Shown here piece by piece: positions 44,346 through 53,155 of a stretch of 55,905 nucleotides of DNA. The stretch is taken from assembly GCF_900109725.1 (NCBI RefSeq), contig NZ_FOBC01000023.1:1-55905 (forward strand), given 5' to 3'. The notes beneath the pieces were generated by a model. It worked only from the letters and a program-made list of their open reading frames with translations. It made no database searches and was not told where the DNA came from. The translations under genes were made by a program, and so were the position numbers. Position 1 is the stretch's first letter. The number at the start of each line of letters is the position of its first letter. Source of the DNA: Halomonas daqiaonensis. GTDB lineage: Bacteria; Pseudomonadota; Gammaproteobacteria; Pseudomonadales; Halomonadaceae.

Positions 44346-47042
44346 TTAGGCACTTTCTTCGATGAGCGATTTGAGCTCGGGGATACAGCTGCCGCACTGG
44401 GTGCCACAAGCCAGTCGGGCGCCCAGCGCCTCGACGCTGGCATCCCCCTTGCGGATGGCGGAGACGATGACCCCCTGGGCCACCTGATGACAACTGCAGA
44501 CCAGCGGACCGCTGTCCCCGGCCCCGTCATCGCAGCCGGCCAGCAGCCGACGCCGATTGCCGATCTCGAGCGCCTCGCCCCGCGCGGCCTCGTTGAAGCG
44601 CTCGTCGAGCCAGGCCAGGCCGGGCAGTTCGGCCGGCGGGCCGACCATCAGCCACCACCTCAGGCACCCCTGATCGAGGCCCGCCGCACGCAAGCGGCCG
44701 CATGCCGGGTCCTCGCTCCACAGGGTCGGCGCCGGCGACAAGTGGTCCGCCAGCCAGACCAGCCAGTCGCGGATATCGCCGGGCTCTCCCGCCAGCTGCC
44801 AGCGCTGGCAGCGGCTCAGCGGAATGCGCGCCCAGTAGGCACTCTCGTCTACAAGGTCGTCGCCGAGGGAGGATTCGTCGGCCACCATCAGGGTGGCTTC
44901 CCACCCGGGCCGGAAGGGAGCCAGTTCCACAGCACCGTGCTTGGATTCCGGCTGGCCCGACAGCGGATCGACGTGACCCTCGAGCAGGGAGCCCATACGC
45001 GCCCTGCCGCTGAACTGGTCGGTCCAGTGCATGGGAACGAAGACCTCGCCCGGCCGCTGACCATTGGAGACGCGGATCCGGGCCAGGTAGTCACCACCGG
45101 CACCCTGAAGGCGTGCCAATTGACGGTCGACGATGCCATGGGAGGCGGCATCGTCCGGATGCACTTCGATGAAGGGCTCGGCGCGGTGATTCATCAGTCG
45201 CGGTGCCCGGCCGGTGCGCGTCATGGTGTGCCACTGGTCGCGTACCCGGCCGGTATTGAGGCGCAGCGGGCGCGCCTCGCTGAGCGACTGTGCCGGAGCG
45301 CGCGGACGCACGGGCAGCAGACGTGCCAGGCCATCCGGGGTGGCGAATCGGCCGTCCTCGAAGAGCCGCGCCGTGCCTCGCCGCGCCTCGGCGGTCACCG
45401 GCCACTGGATCGGCGCCAGGGTGTCGTAGGCCGCGCGGTCGAGCCCGGCCAGGCCGGATATATTGAAGAGCCGAGCCCCCTCGCCCGGGGTGTGAGAAGG
45501 GTTCTCGAAGCCCGAGAGCCGCGCGTGCTCGTCGAATATCTCGGCGGGATGGGTGTAGGCAAAGGCCTCGCCAAAGCCAAGGCGCCTGGCCACTTCGGTG
45601 ATGATCCACCAGTCGTGGCGTGCCTCTCCCGGCGGCGGAAGAAGGCCGCGCTGGCGCGAGATGCAGCGCTCGGAGTTGGTCACGGTGCCATCCTTCTCGG
45701 ACCAGCCGGAGGCCGGCAGCACGATATCGGCGTAGGGCAGCAGGTCGGTGGCGGCCGCGCATTCGGAGACGATCACCAGCGGACAGCGCTCCAGGGCACG
45801 GCGCACGCGGTTGGCATCGGGCAGGCTCACCGCCGGATTGGTGGCCATGATCCACACCGCCCACACCTCGCCGCGCTCGATGGCCTCGAAGAGCTCCAGC
45901 GCCTTGTGGCCGGGCCCGTCTGGCAGGGTGGGCACCAGATTTTCGGTCGTCCAGAAACGGGTGACCCGGTCGATGGCGCCGGGAGTGTGGTAGTCCATGT
46001 GGGCGGCAAGCTGGTTGGCCAGCCCGCCCACCTCGCGGCCCCCCATGGCGTTGGGCTGGCCGGTGATCGAGAAGGGCCCTGCGCCGGGCAGGCCGATCTT
46101 GCCGCCTGCCAGATGGCAGTTGATGATGGCGTTGCCCTTGTCGGTGCCGCTGGAGGACTGGTTGATGCCCTGGGAGAAGAGTGTCACCACATGCAGTTGG
46201 GTGGTGAACCAGTAGTAGAAGGTCTCCAGCCGTTCCGGGTCGAGGTCACAGTCGGCGGCGATCGCCTCCACCGTGGTATCGTCTTCCCGAGCCGCGGCCA
46301 GCGCCTCCTCGAGACCGGCAGTGTGGCGGTCGAGATAGACCCGGTCGAGCTTGCCGGCGTCGGCCATCCGGGCCAGCAGGCCGGTGAACAGCCGGCCGTC
46401 GCTGCCCGGCGCCAGGCCCAGGTAGAGGTCGGCGATCTCGCAACTATCGGTGACGCGCGGGTCGATCACCACCACACGCAGCAGCGGGTTGCGGGTCTTG
46501 GCGGTCTTGATGCGCTGGTAGAGCACCGGGTGATTCCAGGCCAGGTTCGAGCCCACCAGCACCACCAGTTCGGCCTCTTCCAGATCCTCGTAGCAGCAAG
46601 GTACGGCGTCGGCACCGAAGGCGCGCTTATGGGCGGCCACTGCCGAGGCCATGCATAGCCGCGAGTTGGTATCGAGATGCGGCGTGCCGACGAAACCCTT
46701 GAACAGCTTGTTGGCGACGTAGTAGTCCTCGGTGAGCAGCTGCCCGGAGAGATAGGCGCCAATCGCCGCCGCCCCCTGCGTCTCGCGAATGGCCGCCAGG
46801 CGAGTGGCCACGCTGTCCAGCGCGGTGTCCCAGTCAACCGCGACGCCGTCGACCCGTGGCCGGGTCAAGCGGCCGTGATTGCCCAGGGTCTCGTGCAGGG
46901 CAGAGCCCTTGACGCACAGGCGACCGTAGTTGGCCGGATGCTCACCGTCGCCCTGCACATGGACAATCCGTTCGTCGTCCACCTGGGCAAGAACGCCACA
47001 GCCGACGCCGCAGTAGGGACAGGTGGTTCGGGCCTGTTGCAT
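44346..47042 (-). CDS. nasA: Assimilatory nitrate reductase catalytic subunit
   Basis: Reduces nitrate to nitrite in the cytoplasm using a bis-MGD molybdenum centre. The 898-residue protein starts with a 4Fe-4S cluster site (C8, C11, C15, C43 in CPYCGVGCG and RLCVKG), followed by the molybdopterin oxidoreductase and dinucleotide-binding domains. The C-terminal CSCHQVAQG and CGTQCGSCIPEL form a BFD-like [2Fe-2S] domain, as in Klebsiella NasA, probably the electron entry site. GAGGAGG precedes the start at 47042; an open frame to 47165 crosses the leader. No signal peptide is present, in line with an assimilatory enzyme. Initiation and elongation appear controlled by the sigma-54 element and attenuator upstream. 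Confidence 0.95.
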   Translation of the reverse strand: MQQARTTCPYCGVGCGVLAQVDDERIVHVQGDGEHPANYGRLCVKGSALHETLGNHGRLTRPRVDGVAVDWDTALDSVATRLAAIRETQGAAAIGAYLSGQLLTEDYYVANKLFKGFVGTPHLDTNSRLCMASAVAAHKRAFGADAVPCCYEDLEEAELVVLVGSNLAWNHPVLYQRIKTAKTRNPLLRVVVIDPRVTDSCEIADLYLGLAPGSDGRLFTGLLARMADAGKLDRVYLDRHTAGLEEALAAAREDDTTVEAIAADCDLDPERLETFYYWFTTQLHVVTLFSQGINQSSSGTDKGNAIINCHLAGGKIGLPGAGPFSITGQPNAMGGREVGGLANQLAAHMDYHTPGAIDRVTRFWTTENLVPTLPDGPGHKALELFEAIERGEVWAVWIMATNPAVSLPDANRVRRALERCPLVIVSECAAATDLLPYADIVLPASGWSEKDGTVTNSERCISRQRGLLPPPGEARHDWWIITEVARRLGFGEAFAYTHPAEIFDEHARLSGFENPSHTPGEGARLFNISGLAGLDRAAYDTLAPIQWPVTAEARRGTARLFEDGRFATPDGLARLLPVRPRAPAQSLSEARPLRLNTGRVRDQWHTMTRTGRAPRLMNHRAEPFIEVHPDDAASHGIVDRQLARLQGAGGDYLARIRVSNGQRPGEVFVPMHWTDQFSGRARMGSLLEGHVDPLSGQPESKHGAVELAPFRPGWEATLMVADESSLGDDLVDESAYWARIPLSRCQRWQLAGEPGDIRDWLVWLADHLSPAPTLWSEDPACGRLRAAGLDQGCLRWWLMVGPPAELPGLAWLDERFNEAARGEALEIGNRRRLLAGCDDGAGDSGPLVCSCHQVAQGVIVSAIRKGDASVEALGARLACGTQCGSCIPELKSLIEESA

Positions 47043-47078
47043 GTCGACCTCCTCGAGACTTGTCGGGTATGACCGGAC

Positions 47079-47136
47079 AAAAGAAGACGCCCACCGCGTA
47101 GTCCCGGTCGGGAAGGCGCAGGTGGGCGTCGTTGCC
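47079..47136 (-). promoter_or_regulatory. nasA leader attenuator with ANTAR-type hairpin
   Basis: On the minus strand GACGCCCACC (47130-47121) pairs with GGTGGGCGTC (47095-47086), followed by TTCTTTT (47085-47079): an intrinsic terminator 36 bases before the nasA start. The hairpin loop contains TCCC-GACC-GGGA. The stem GGC-AACGAC-GCC (47136-47125) just upstream has an A1/G4 hexaloop, and its 3' arm uses the same bases as the terminator's 5' arm. They cannot form together. This is the layout of ANTAR antitermination, with NasT as the likely protein. Confidence 0.6.
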
Positions 47137-47188
47137 GTTTGCCGCCGGGATGACCGCCTGGCCACCCCGGCTTGATGTTTCTACCTGA

Positions 47189-47206
47189 AGCAAACCATGT
47201 GCCAAG
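47189..47206 (-). promoter_or_regulatory. Sigma-54 (-24/-12) promoter of nasA
   Basis: CTTGGCACATGGTTTGCT on the minus strand matches TTGGCAC-N5-TTGCT, with GG and GC ten bases apart. Transcription would begin near 47178, giving a leader of about 136 bases before the nasA start. Confidence 0.85.
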
Positions 47207-47313
47207 AAACGAAAATGCTTGCCATTCTTGCGGGTTAGTTTGCCCGGCGAGACAAACAGAGCCCGTCATGGGAACTCCGCTTGCACCAGTTGACATGCGC
47301 CCGATCAAGAACC

Positions 47314-47330
47314 CGCACCACTGCAGTGCA
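47314..47330. promoter_or_regulatory. NtrC-type enhancer site
   Basis: CGCACCACTGCAGTGCA matches TGCACC-N5-GGTGCA at 10 of 12 fixed positions. It lies about 135-150 bases upstream of the predicted nasA transcription start, a normal enhancer distance. It is also in the leader region of the divergent nasT. Confidence 0.6.
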
Positions 47331-47442
47331 GCATGAAGCGATCCTGCGGTGCCGCCGCATCGTCAAGGCCGCTCACCGCGGGCAAAAGGCGGATCTGGAA
47401 TGCATATTGCTTTCAGGTGTGTCAGACGCCAAACGACGAGCG

Positions 47443-48048
47443 ATGCCAATGCCCCCACCCTTGAAGATCCTGCTGGTCGACGACGAGCTCGTGCGCGCCG
47501 CCATGGTCGAGGAGGCCCTGATCGTGGAAGGTCACGAAGTGGCCTGTCGGCTGCAAAGTCCGGCCAGTCTCAACGAGATGGTTGCCCGTCACCAACCCGA
47601 CGTGGTGATCATCGACATGGAATCACCCGACCGCGACACCCTCGATAGCATGGCGCTTCTCAACCGCGAGAACCCTCGGCCAGTGGTGTTTTTCGCCGAC
47701 CAGCATGACCCCGACACCATGCAGGCAGCCCTCAAGTCCGGGGTCAGCGCCTATGTGGTCGACGGCCTGGTCCCCGGCCGGGTCAAGGCGATCATCGAGG
47801 TCGCCATCGCCCGTTTCGATGCCTTTCAATCGATGCGCCAGGAGCTGGACAAGGCGCGCAACCAGCTCGCCGACCGCAAGCGCATCGAGCGCGCCAAGGG
47901 TCTGCTGATGAAACACCAGGACTGTGACGAGGAGCAGGCCTACCACATGCTGCGCAAGATCGCCATGGACCGCGGCCAGCGCATTGCCGAGGTGGCCGAC
48001 AGCGTCATCGACATCCTAGAGCGCCTGGACAAGGGGTCATTGTCATGA
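47443..48048 (+). CDS. nasT: NasT, response-regulator-like ANTAR antiterminator
   Basis: An RNA-binding regulator that lets RNA polymerase pass leader terminators of nitrate assimilation operons. The 201-residue protein has a receiver-like domain (about 1-120, KILLVDDELVRAAMVEEAL) and an ANTAR domain (about 145-195, DRKRIERAKGLLMKHQDCDEEQAYHMLRKIAM). NasS holds NasT when nitrate is absent and frees it when nitrate binds, as shown in Azotobacter and Paracoccus. The start at 47443 was chosen for domain fit; its ribosome site is weak and an ATG six bases later is possible. It overlaps nasS by four bases, with nasT first. Confidence 0.92.
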   Translation: MPMPPPLKILLVDDELVRAAMVEEALIVEGHEVACRLQSPASLNEMVARHQPDVVIIDMESPDRDTLDSMALLNRENPRPVVFFADQHDPDTMQAALKSGVSAYVVDGLVPGRVKAIIEVAIARFDAFQSMRQELDKARNQLADRKRIERAKGLLMKHQDCDEEQAYHMLRKIAMDRGQRIAEVADSVIDILERLDKGSLS

Positions 48049-49088
48049 GAGAAACCGCCACTTCGCCTGCCGCGACGCCGGAACTCGAGAGTCTGACGCT
48101 CGGCTTCATCCCTCTGGTCGATGCGGTGCTGCTGATCGTGGCCCGCGAGCAGGGGTTTTTTACCCAGCAGGGCCTGGACGTCACACTGTCTCGAGAGAAC
48201 GCCTGGTCGACGCTGCGCGACAAGGTCGCTGCCGGCCTACTCGATGGCGCCCACATGCTCGCGCCCCTGCCGCTCGCCATGAGCCTGGGCATGGAACGCG
48301 CCCCCTGCGAGACCCTGGCACCCGTCACCCTCAGCCATGGCGGCAACACCCTCGTGCTCTCCTCGAGGCTGTGTGAGCAAAGCCGTGCGGCGCTGGGCGA
48401 CGACCCGGCCGAAAGCGCCCGCGCCCTAGGCGAGTGGCTGGCCCGCCATACCGACGCGACGAGGCCCCGCCTGGCCATGGTCTACCCCTTCTCCTGCCAG
48501 CATTTCCTGCTGCGCGAGTGGCTGGCCCGGGGCGGGCTCGCCGCCGATCGCGACGTCGACCTGATCGCCCTGCCGCCGCCGCGCATGGTGGCCGCCCTGC
48601 GCGAGGGTCAGATCGACGGCTTCTGCGTCGGCGAACCATGGGGCAGCCTCGCCGAACACGAGGGTGTAGGCCGGCTGGTGGCCAGCGGCGCCCAGCTGTG
48701 GCCGGACCATCCCGAGAAGGTGCTGGGCGTGACCCGCTTCTGGGCACGACGCTACCCGGCCACACTCGCCGCCCTCCTGCGCGCGCTGAAAAACGCCAGC
48801 GACTGGCTCGCCGATAGGCCGGAGCACCGTCGCCAGGCTCGCGACTGGCTGGCGCTGCCGCCCTATCTGGATCGCTCGGTCAGCCATCTCGACACCCTGC
48901 CCGAGGGGCAAGGTCCCATTCGCCAGCGCCTCTACGGTGGCGACCTGCTGCGCCCCAACGTCGAGGCCATGGACCGGATCGCCGAGCCATTACGCTGCCA
49001 CCTGCATGACAAGGGTCGTACGCTCGATATCCGCACCCTGCACGAATGCTACGCCCCCGTGCATTTCGATGCTGCCATGCACCATTGA
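48045..49088 (+). CDS. nasS: NasS, nitrate/nitrite sensor (NrtA-like)
   Basis: A 347-residue binding protein related to NrtA/SsuA substrate-binding proteins. It has LTLGFIPLVDAVLLIVAREQGFF and a GLDVTLSRENAWSTLRDKVAAGLLDGAHML block, LRLGQIDGFCVGEPW-type residues (REGQIDGFCVGEPWG), and TRFWARRYP. No signal peptide is present, so it acts in the cytoplasm as the partner that sequesters NasT. The ATGA overlap with nasT should keep the two at a fixed ratio. Confidence 0.92.
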   Translation: MRETATSPAATPELESLTLGFIPLVDAVLLIVAREQGFFTQQGLDVTLSRENAWSTLRDKVAAGLLDGAHMLAPLPLAMSLGMERAPCETLAPVTLSHGGNTLVLSSRLCEQSRAALGDDPAESARALGEWLARHTDATRPRLAMVYPFSCQHFLLREWLARGGLAADRDVDLIALPPPRMVAALREGQIDGFCVGEPWGSLAEHEGVGRLVASGAQLWPDHPEKVLGVTRFWARRYPATLAALLRALKNASDWLADRPEHRRQARDWLALPPYLDRSVSHLDTLPEGQGPIRQRLYGGDLLRPNVEAMDRIAEPLRCHLHDKGRTLDIRTLHECYAPVHFDAAMHH

Positions 49089-49171
49089 TGTGCGACCAAG
49101 GAAGCCGCAAAGTGAACCGCTTGCATGCCTTGGCAACATCAAGCTATTGAAAAAATAGGATAAACCTTACA

Positions 49172-49193
49172 AACCCGGCCTTTTGGCCGGGTT
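49172..49193 (+). terminator. Intrinsic terminator-like hairpin after nasS
   Basis: AACCCGGCC (49172-49180), loop TTTT, GGCCGGGTT (49185-49193), then CTTGTCT. It may end the nasTS transcript, or form the first hairpin of the next leader. Confidence 0.75.
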
Positions 49194-49216
49194 CTTGTCT
49201 CTAATAAGCAATAACG

Positions 49217-49297
49217 GCGATCAACGGTGATTGCCCATCCCAGACGAAGACGTCTCAGTGCTTCCCGATGCCGGGAAAGCGCAGAGGCGTCTTTTTT
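49217..49297 (+). promoter_or_regulatory. Nitrite reductase operon leader: ANTAR hairpin plus intrinsic terminator
   Basis: GCGATC-AACGGT-GATTGC (49217-49234) has six pairs (one G-T) and an A1/G4 hexaloop. Downstream, AAGACGTCTC (49247-49256) pairs with GAGGCGTCTT (49284-49293), followed by four more T: a terminator ending 22 bases before the start codon. Its interior holds GCTTCCCG-ATGC-CGGGAAAGC, similar to the TTCCCG/CGGGA core of the nasA attenuator. AGACG-AAGA-CGTCT (49242-49255) is an alternative fold that would break the terminator. NasT is the expected ligand. The promoter itself is unclear. Confidence 0.6.
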
Positions 49298-49319
49298 GTC
49301 ACACCGGAGGTGCCAGATC

Positions 49320-50624
49320 ATGCACCCAGCCCCGCACGAGACCGAACACCTGGTGATCATCGGTAACGGCATGGCCGGCCACCGGCTGGTCGAGGCCTTG
49401 CTCAAGCGCTCAGACCATCCGGCGCGGATCACCGTGATCGGCGATGAATCGGCCGCCGCCTACAACCGCATCCTGCTCTCGCCCTGGCTGGCCGGCGAGA
49501 TGGAACGCGACGCCCTCACTCTGCGCGAGGCCGCCTGGTACGCCGATCACGGCATCGAGCTGGTGCTCGGCGAACGGGTCACGTCGATCGGACGCGCGGA
49601 GCGCCGGCTGACCACCGATGCCGGTCGCACCTTCGATTACCACCGCCTGGTGCTAGCCACCGGCTCGCGGCCGACCATGCCGGATGTCCCGGGTATCGAG
49701 CTTCGCGGCGTCCACGGCTTTCGTGACCTCGAGGATGTCGCAACCCTGACCGAGGCCGCCGAGCAGGGAGGGCACGCCGTGGTCATCGGTGGCGGTCTTC
49801 TCGGGCTGGAGGCGGCCGAGGGGTTGCGTAAAACCGGTCAGAGCAAGGGACCCAGCCTGGACGTCAGCCTGCTGCAACGCTCGAGCCGACTGATGAACCG
49901 ACAACTCGATGCCACCGCCGCCGGCCTGCTGGAGGCCGAGCTCGTCAGCCGCGGCCTCAGGATCCATACCGAAGCTCGCCTCGCCGCCCTGGAGGGGAAC
50001 GAAGCGGGTCGGGTGGTCGCCGTGCATCTGGAGGATGGCCGGCGCCTGGCCGCCGACTGCGTGGTGGTGGCGGCGGGTATCACCCCCAATGCCGAGCTGG
50101 GCCAGCGTGCCGGACTCGACGTCGACCGGGCCATCGTCGTCGACGACACCCTGACCACCTCCGATGCCTCGATCCATGCCCTCGGCGAGTGCTGCCAGTT
50201 CGAGGGCACCACCTACGGGCTCGTGGAGCCGATCTGGCGCCAGGTCGAGGTACTGGCCGCCGTCCTGTGCGGTGACGACGTGGCCGGTTTTCGCGAGCAA
50301 CCCAGCGCCACCAAGCTCAAGATCAGCGGCATCTCGCTGTTTGCCTTCGGCCCCATCGAGGCCGACCCCGACCATGATGTGCTCGCCTATCACGACCCCG
50401 AACAGGGCGACTACCGCCGTCTACTGCTGCGCGCTGGACGCCTCGAGGGCGCCATCCTTTACGGCGACACCGACATGGGCCCCTGGCTGTTCACCCAGGC
50501 CCAGGCGGGTAGCGACCTTACCGCCTGTCGCCAGGCGCTGCTGCTCGGCTCGGCCGATGCCAACGCCCTGCTCGAAGCCAACGATTCCGACCCCGCACAA
50601 CGCCCCGTCAAGGAGGCCGCATGA
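49320..50624 (+). CDS. FAD/NAD(P)-dependent oxidoreductase, likely electron donor for nitrate reductase
   Basis: A 434-residue flavoprotein: FAD motif VIIGNGMAGHRLVEAL, central VLATGSRPTMP, NAD motif VVIGGGLLGLEAAEGL, and VVAAGITPNAELG before a conserved acidic turn. It resembles the N-terminal half of NirB and of Klebsiella NasC, which passes electrons from NAD(P)H to NasA. No Fe-S cysteine cluster is seen at its C-terminus, so electrons would go straight to the [2Fe-2S] domain of NasA. GGAGG precedes the ATG at 49320. It overlaps nirB by four bases. Confidence 0.87.
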   Translation: MHPAPHETEHLVIIGNGMAGHRLVEALLKRSDHPARITVIGDESAAAYNRILLSPWLAGEMERDALTLREAAWYADHGIELVLGERVTSIGRAERRLTTDAGRTFDYHRLVLATGSRPTMPDVPGIELRGVHGFRDLEDVATLTEAAEQGGHAVVIGGGLLGLEAAEGLRKTGQSKGPSLDVSLLQRSSRLMNRQLDATAAGLLEAELVSRGLRIHTEARLAALEGNEAGRVVAVHLEDGRRLAADCVVVAAGITPNAELGQRAGLDVDRAIVVDDTLTTSDASIHALGECCQFEGTTYGLVEPIWRQVEVLAAVLCGDDVAGFREQPSATKLKISGISLFAFGPIEADPDHDVLAYHDPEQGDYRRLLLRAGRLEGAILYGDTDMGPWLFTQAQAGSDLTACRQALLLGSADANALLEANDSDPAQRPVKEAA

Positions 50625-53143
50625 ACAACAAAGTACAACGACTCATCATCATCGGTAACGGCATGGTCGGCCATCACCTGGTCGAGCAGCTCATCGAACG
50701 CGGTGCCACGGCGCACTACGCCATCACCGTCTTCGGCGAGGAGCGTCACCGCGCCTACGACCGGGTCCACCTCTCCGAGTACTTTACCGGCCGCAATGCC
50801 GACTCCCTGGCCCTCTCAACCGCTGACCACTATGCCGAGCACGGTATCGTGTTGCGCCTGCACGAATCGGTGACCGCCATCGACCGCGATGTCGGCAAAG
50901 TGATCACCGAGGCCGGCCACTATCCCTATGACCGCCTGGTACTGGCCACCGGCTCCTACCCCTTCGTACCACCCATGCCCGGCAGCGATCGTGACGGCTG
51001 CCTGGTCTACCGCACACTGGACGACCTGGATGCCATTCGCTCCGCCGCCGAGAGCGCCTCCACCGGCGTGGTGGTGGGCGGCGGCCTGCTGGGGCTGGAG
51101 GCGGCCAATGCCCTGCGCGGCCTGAACCTCGACACCGCCGTGGTGGAATTCGCGCCGCGCCTGATGCCCATGCAGGTCGATAGCGAGGGCGGCGAGCTGC
51201 TGCGCGAGAAAATCGAGGCACTGGGTGTGCAAGTGCACACCGACCGGGCCACCCAGCGCATCGAGGACGGCGTCGATGCCGCCCACCGCATGGTCTTCCA
51301 GGACGACAAGGTACTGGAGGCCGACCTGATCGTGTTCTCCGCCGGCATCCGCCCCCGCGACGAACTGGCCCGGGACAGCGCCCTGGAGATGGGCGAACGC
51401 GGTGGCGTGGTGATCGACGACCGCTGTCTGACCAGCGACCCGGCGATACTGGCCGTGGGTGAGGTGGCGCTGTGGAACAACAGCATCTTCGGCCTGGTCG
51501 CCCCCGGCTACCAGATGGCCAAGGTGGCCGCGGACACCTTGCTCGGCCCTTTTGATCACATTCAGGGCGAGAGTTTCCGCGGTGCCGACATGAGCACCAA
51601 GCTCAAGCTGCTGGGTGTCGACGTGGGCGCCATCGGCGATGCCCACGGCAACCAGACACCCGGGGCCCGGGTGTTCCGCTACCTCGACCAGATCAAGCAG
51701 CAATACCGCAAGCTGGTGGTCTCCGGCGACGGCAAGCGACTGGTCGGCGCCATGCTGGTAGGCGACAACGGTGTCTACGACACCCTGCTGCAGTACTACA
51801 GCAATGGCCTGGACCTTCCCGAGGACCCGGCCTCGCTGATCTTGCCCAGCAGTGAAGGCGCCCCGACACTGGGGCCGGATGCGCTGCCGGAGACGGCGAC
51901 CATCTGCTCCTGCCACAACGTCAGCAAGGGCGATGTCTGTGCGACCCTAGATGCCGGCGCCAGCGACCTGGCGACCGTCAAGGACGAGACAAGGGCCAGC
52001 ACCGGCTGCGGCGGCTGCGCGGCCCTGCTCAAGAGCGTGGTGGAACATGAGCTGGAGAGTCGCGGCGTGGAGGTCGACCGCTCGATCTGCGAGCACTTCG
52101 CCCACACCCGCCAGGAGCTCTACGACATCGTGCGTATCGAAGGCATCAAGACCTTCGGCGAGCTGATCGGCAAGCACGGCGCTTCATCAAGCCGGAGCCT
52201 TGGCTGTGACATCTGCAAGCCGGCAGTGGCCTCGATACTCGCCTCCTGCTTCAACGAGCCGATCACCGATGCCGCGCATATCCCGCTGCAGGACACCAAC
52301 GACACCTTCATGGCCAACATGCAGAAGAACGGCACCTATTCGGTGGTCCCCAGGGTGCCCGGTGGCGAGATCACCCCGGGCAAGCTGATGGTACTGGGCC
52401 GGGTGGCCGAGACCTACGGTCTTTACACCAAGGTCACCGGTGGCCAGCGCATCGATCTGTTCGGCGCCCGCCTGGAGGATCTCCCGGATATCTGGAGCGA
52501 GCTGCTCGATGCCGGCTTCGAGACCGGCCACGCCTACGCCAAGTCGCTGCGCACGGTGAAGTCCTGCGTGGGCAGCACCTGGTGTCGTTACGGCGTGCAG
52601 GACAGCGTGGGCATGGCGATCCGGCTGGAGAATCGCTACAAGGGCCTGCGCTCGCCCCACAAGCTCAAGTTCGGTGTCTCCGGCTGCACCCGGGAGTGTG
52701 CCGAGGCCCAGGGCAAGGACATCGGCGTCATCGCCACCGAGAACGGCTGGAACCTCTATGTCTGCGGCAACGGCGGCATGCGACCGCGCCATGCCGAACT
52801 CTTCGCCACCGACCTCGACGACGACCGGCTGATCCAGCTTATCGACCGCTTCCTGATGTTCTACGTGCGCACCGCCGACCGGCTGCAGCGCACCTCGGTG
52901 TGGCGCGAGAACCTCGAGGGCGGCCTGGACTATCTCAAGGAGGTGATCGTCGACGACAGCCTGGGGATAGGCCAGGAGCTGGAGCGCCAGATGCAGACGG
53001 TGATCGACACCTACCGGTGCGAGTGGGCCGATGCCATCGACGACCCGGAGAAGCTCAAGCGCTTCCGCAGCTTCGTCAACGACGCCCGCCCGGATCCGGA
53101 CATCATCGTGACCGAGGAGCGCGGCCAGCTTCGTCCCGCCTAA
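50621..53143 (+). CDS. nirB: Assimilatory nitrite reductase, large subunit
   Basis: Reduces nitrite to ammonium with six electrons from NAD(P)H; cytoplasmic. The 840-residue protein has FAD/NAD domains (1-about 400), BFD-like [2Fe-2S] sites (C429 and C431 in CSCHNVSKG, and CGGCAALL), and a second Cys pair near DICKPAVA. The siroheme/4Fe-4S domain follows, with ligands C649, C655, C689 and C693 in SCVGSTWCRYG and SGCTRECAEAQGKD. The ATGA overlap with the upstream flavoprotein implies coupling. The siroheme comes from the CobA route encoded beside nasA. Confidence 0.97.
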   Translation: MNNKVQRLIIIGNGMVGHHLVEQLIERGATAHYAITVFGEERHRAYDRVHLSEYFTGRNADSLALSTADHYAEHGIVLRLHESVTAIDRDVGKVITEAGHYPYDRLVLATGSYPFVPPMPGSDRDGCLVYRTLDDLDAIRSAAESASTGVVVGGGLLGLEAANALRGLNLDTAVVEFAPRLMPMQVDSEGGELLREKIEALGVQVHTDRATQRIEDGVDAAHRMVFQDDKVLEADLIVFSAGIRPRDELARDSALEMGERGGVVIDDRCLTSDPAILAVGEVALWNNSIFGLVAPGYQMAKVAADTLLGPFDHIQGESFRGADMSTKLKLLGVDVGAIGDAHGNQTPGARVFRYLDQIKQQYRKLVVSGDGKRLVGAMLVGDNGVYDTLLQYYSNGLDLPEDPASLILPSSEGAPTLGPDALPETATICSCHNVSKGDVCATLDAGASDLATVKDETRASTGCGGCAALLKSVVEHELESRGVEVDRSICEHFAHTRQELYDIVRIEGIKTFGELIGKHGASSSRSLGCDICKPAVASILASCFNEPITDAAHIPLQDTNDTFMANMQKNGTYSVVPRVPGGEITPGKLMVLGRVAETYGLYTKVTGGQRIDLFGARLEDLPDIWSELLDAGFETGHAYAKSLRTVKSCVGSTWCRYGVQDSVGMAIRLENRYKGLRSPHKLKFGVSGCTRECAEAQGKDIGVIATENGWNLYVCGNGGMRPRHAELFATDLDDDRLIQLIDRFLMFYVRTADRLQRTSVWRENLEGGLDYLKEVIVDDSLGIGQELERQMQTVIDTYRCEWADAIDDPEKLKRFRSFVNDARPDPDIIVTEERGQLRPA

Positions 53144-53155
53144 AGGAGTTTTCCC

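Noticed and set aside
44277..46658. 793-residue open frame on the plus strand
   Set aside because: It lies opposite nasA and the start of cobA, both of which have full catalytic motifs. The translation shows no family pattern.
47290..47318. TTGACA at 47290-47295 as a -35 box for nasT
   Set aside because: No acceptable -10 hexamer lies 16-18 bases downstream. The nasT promoter remains unknown.
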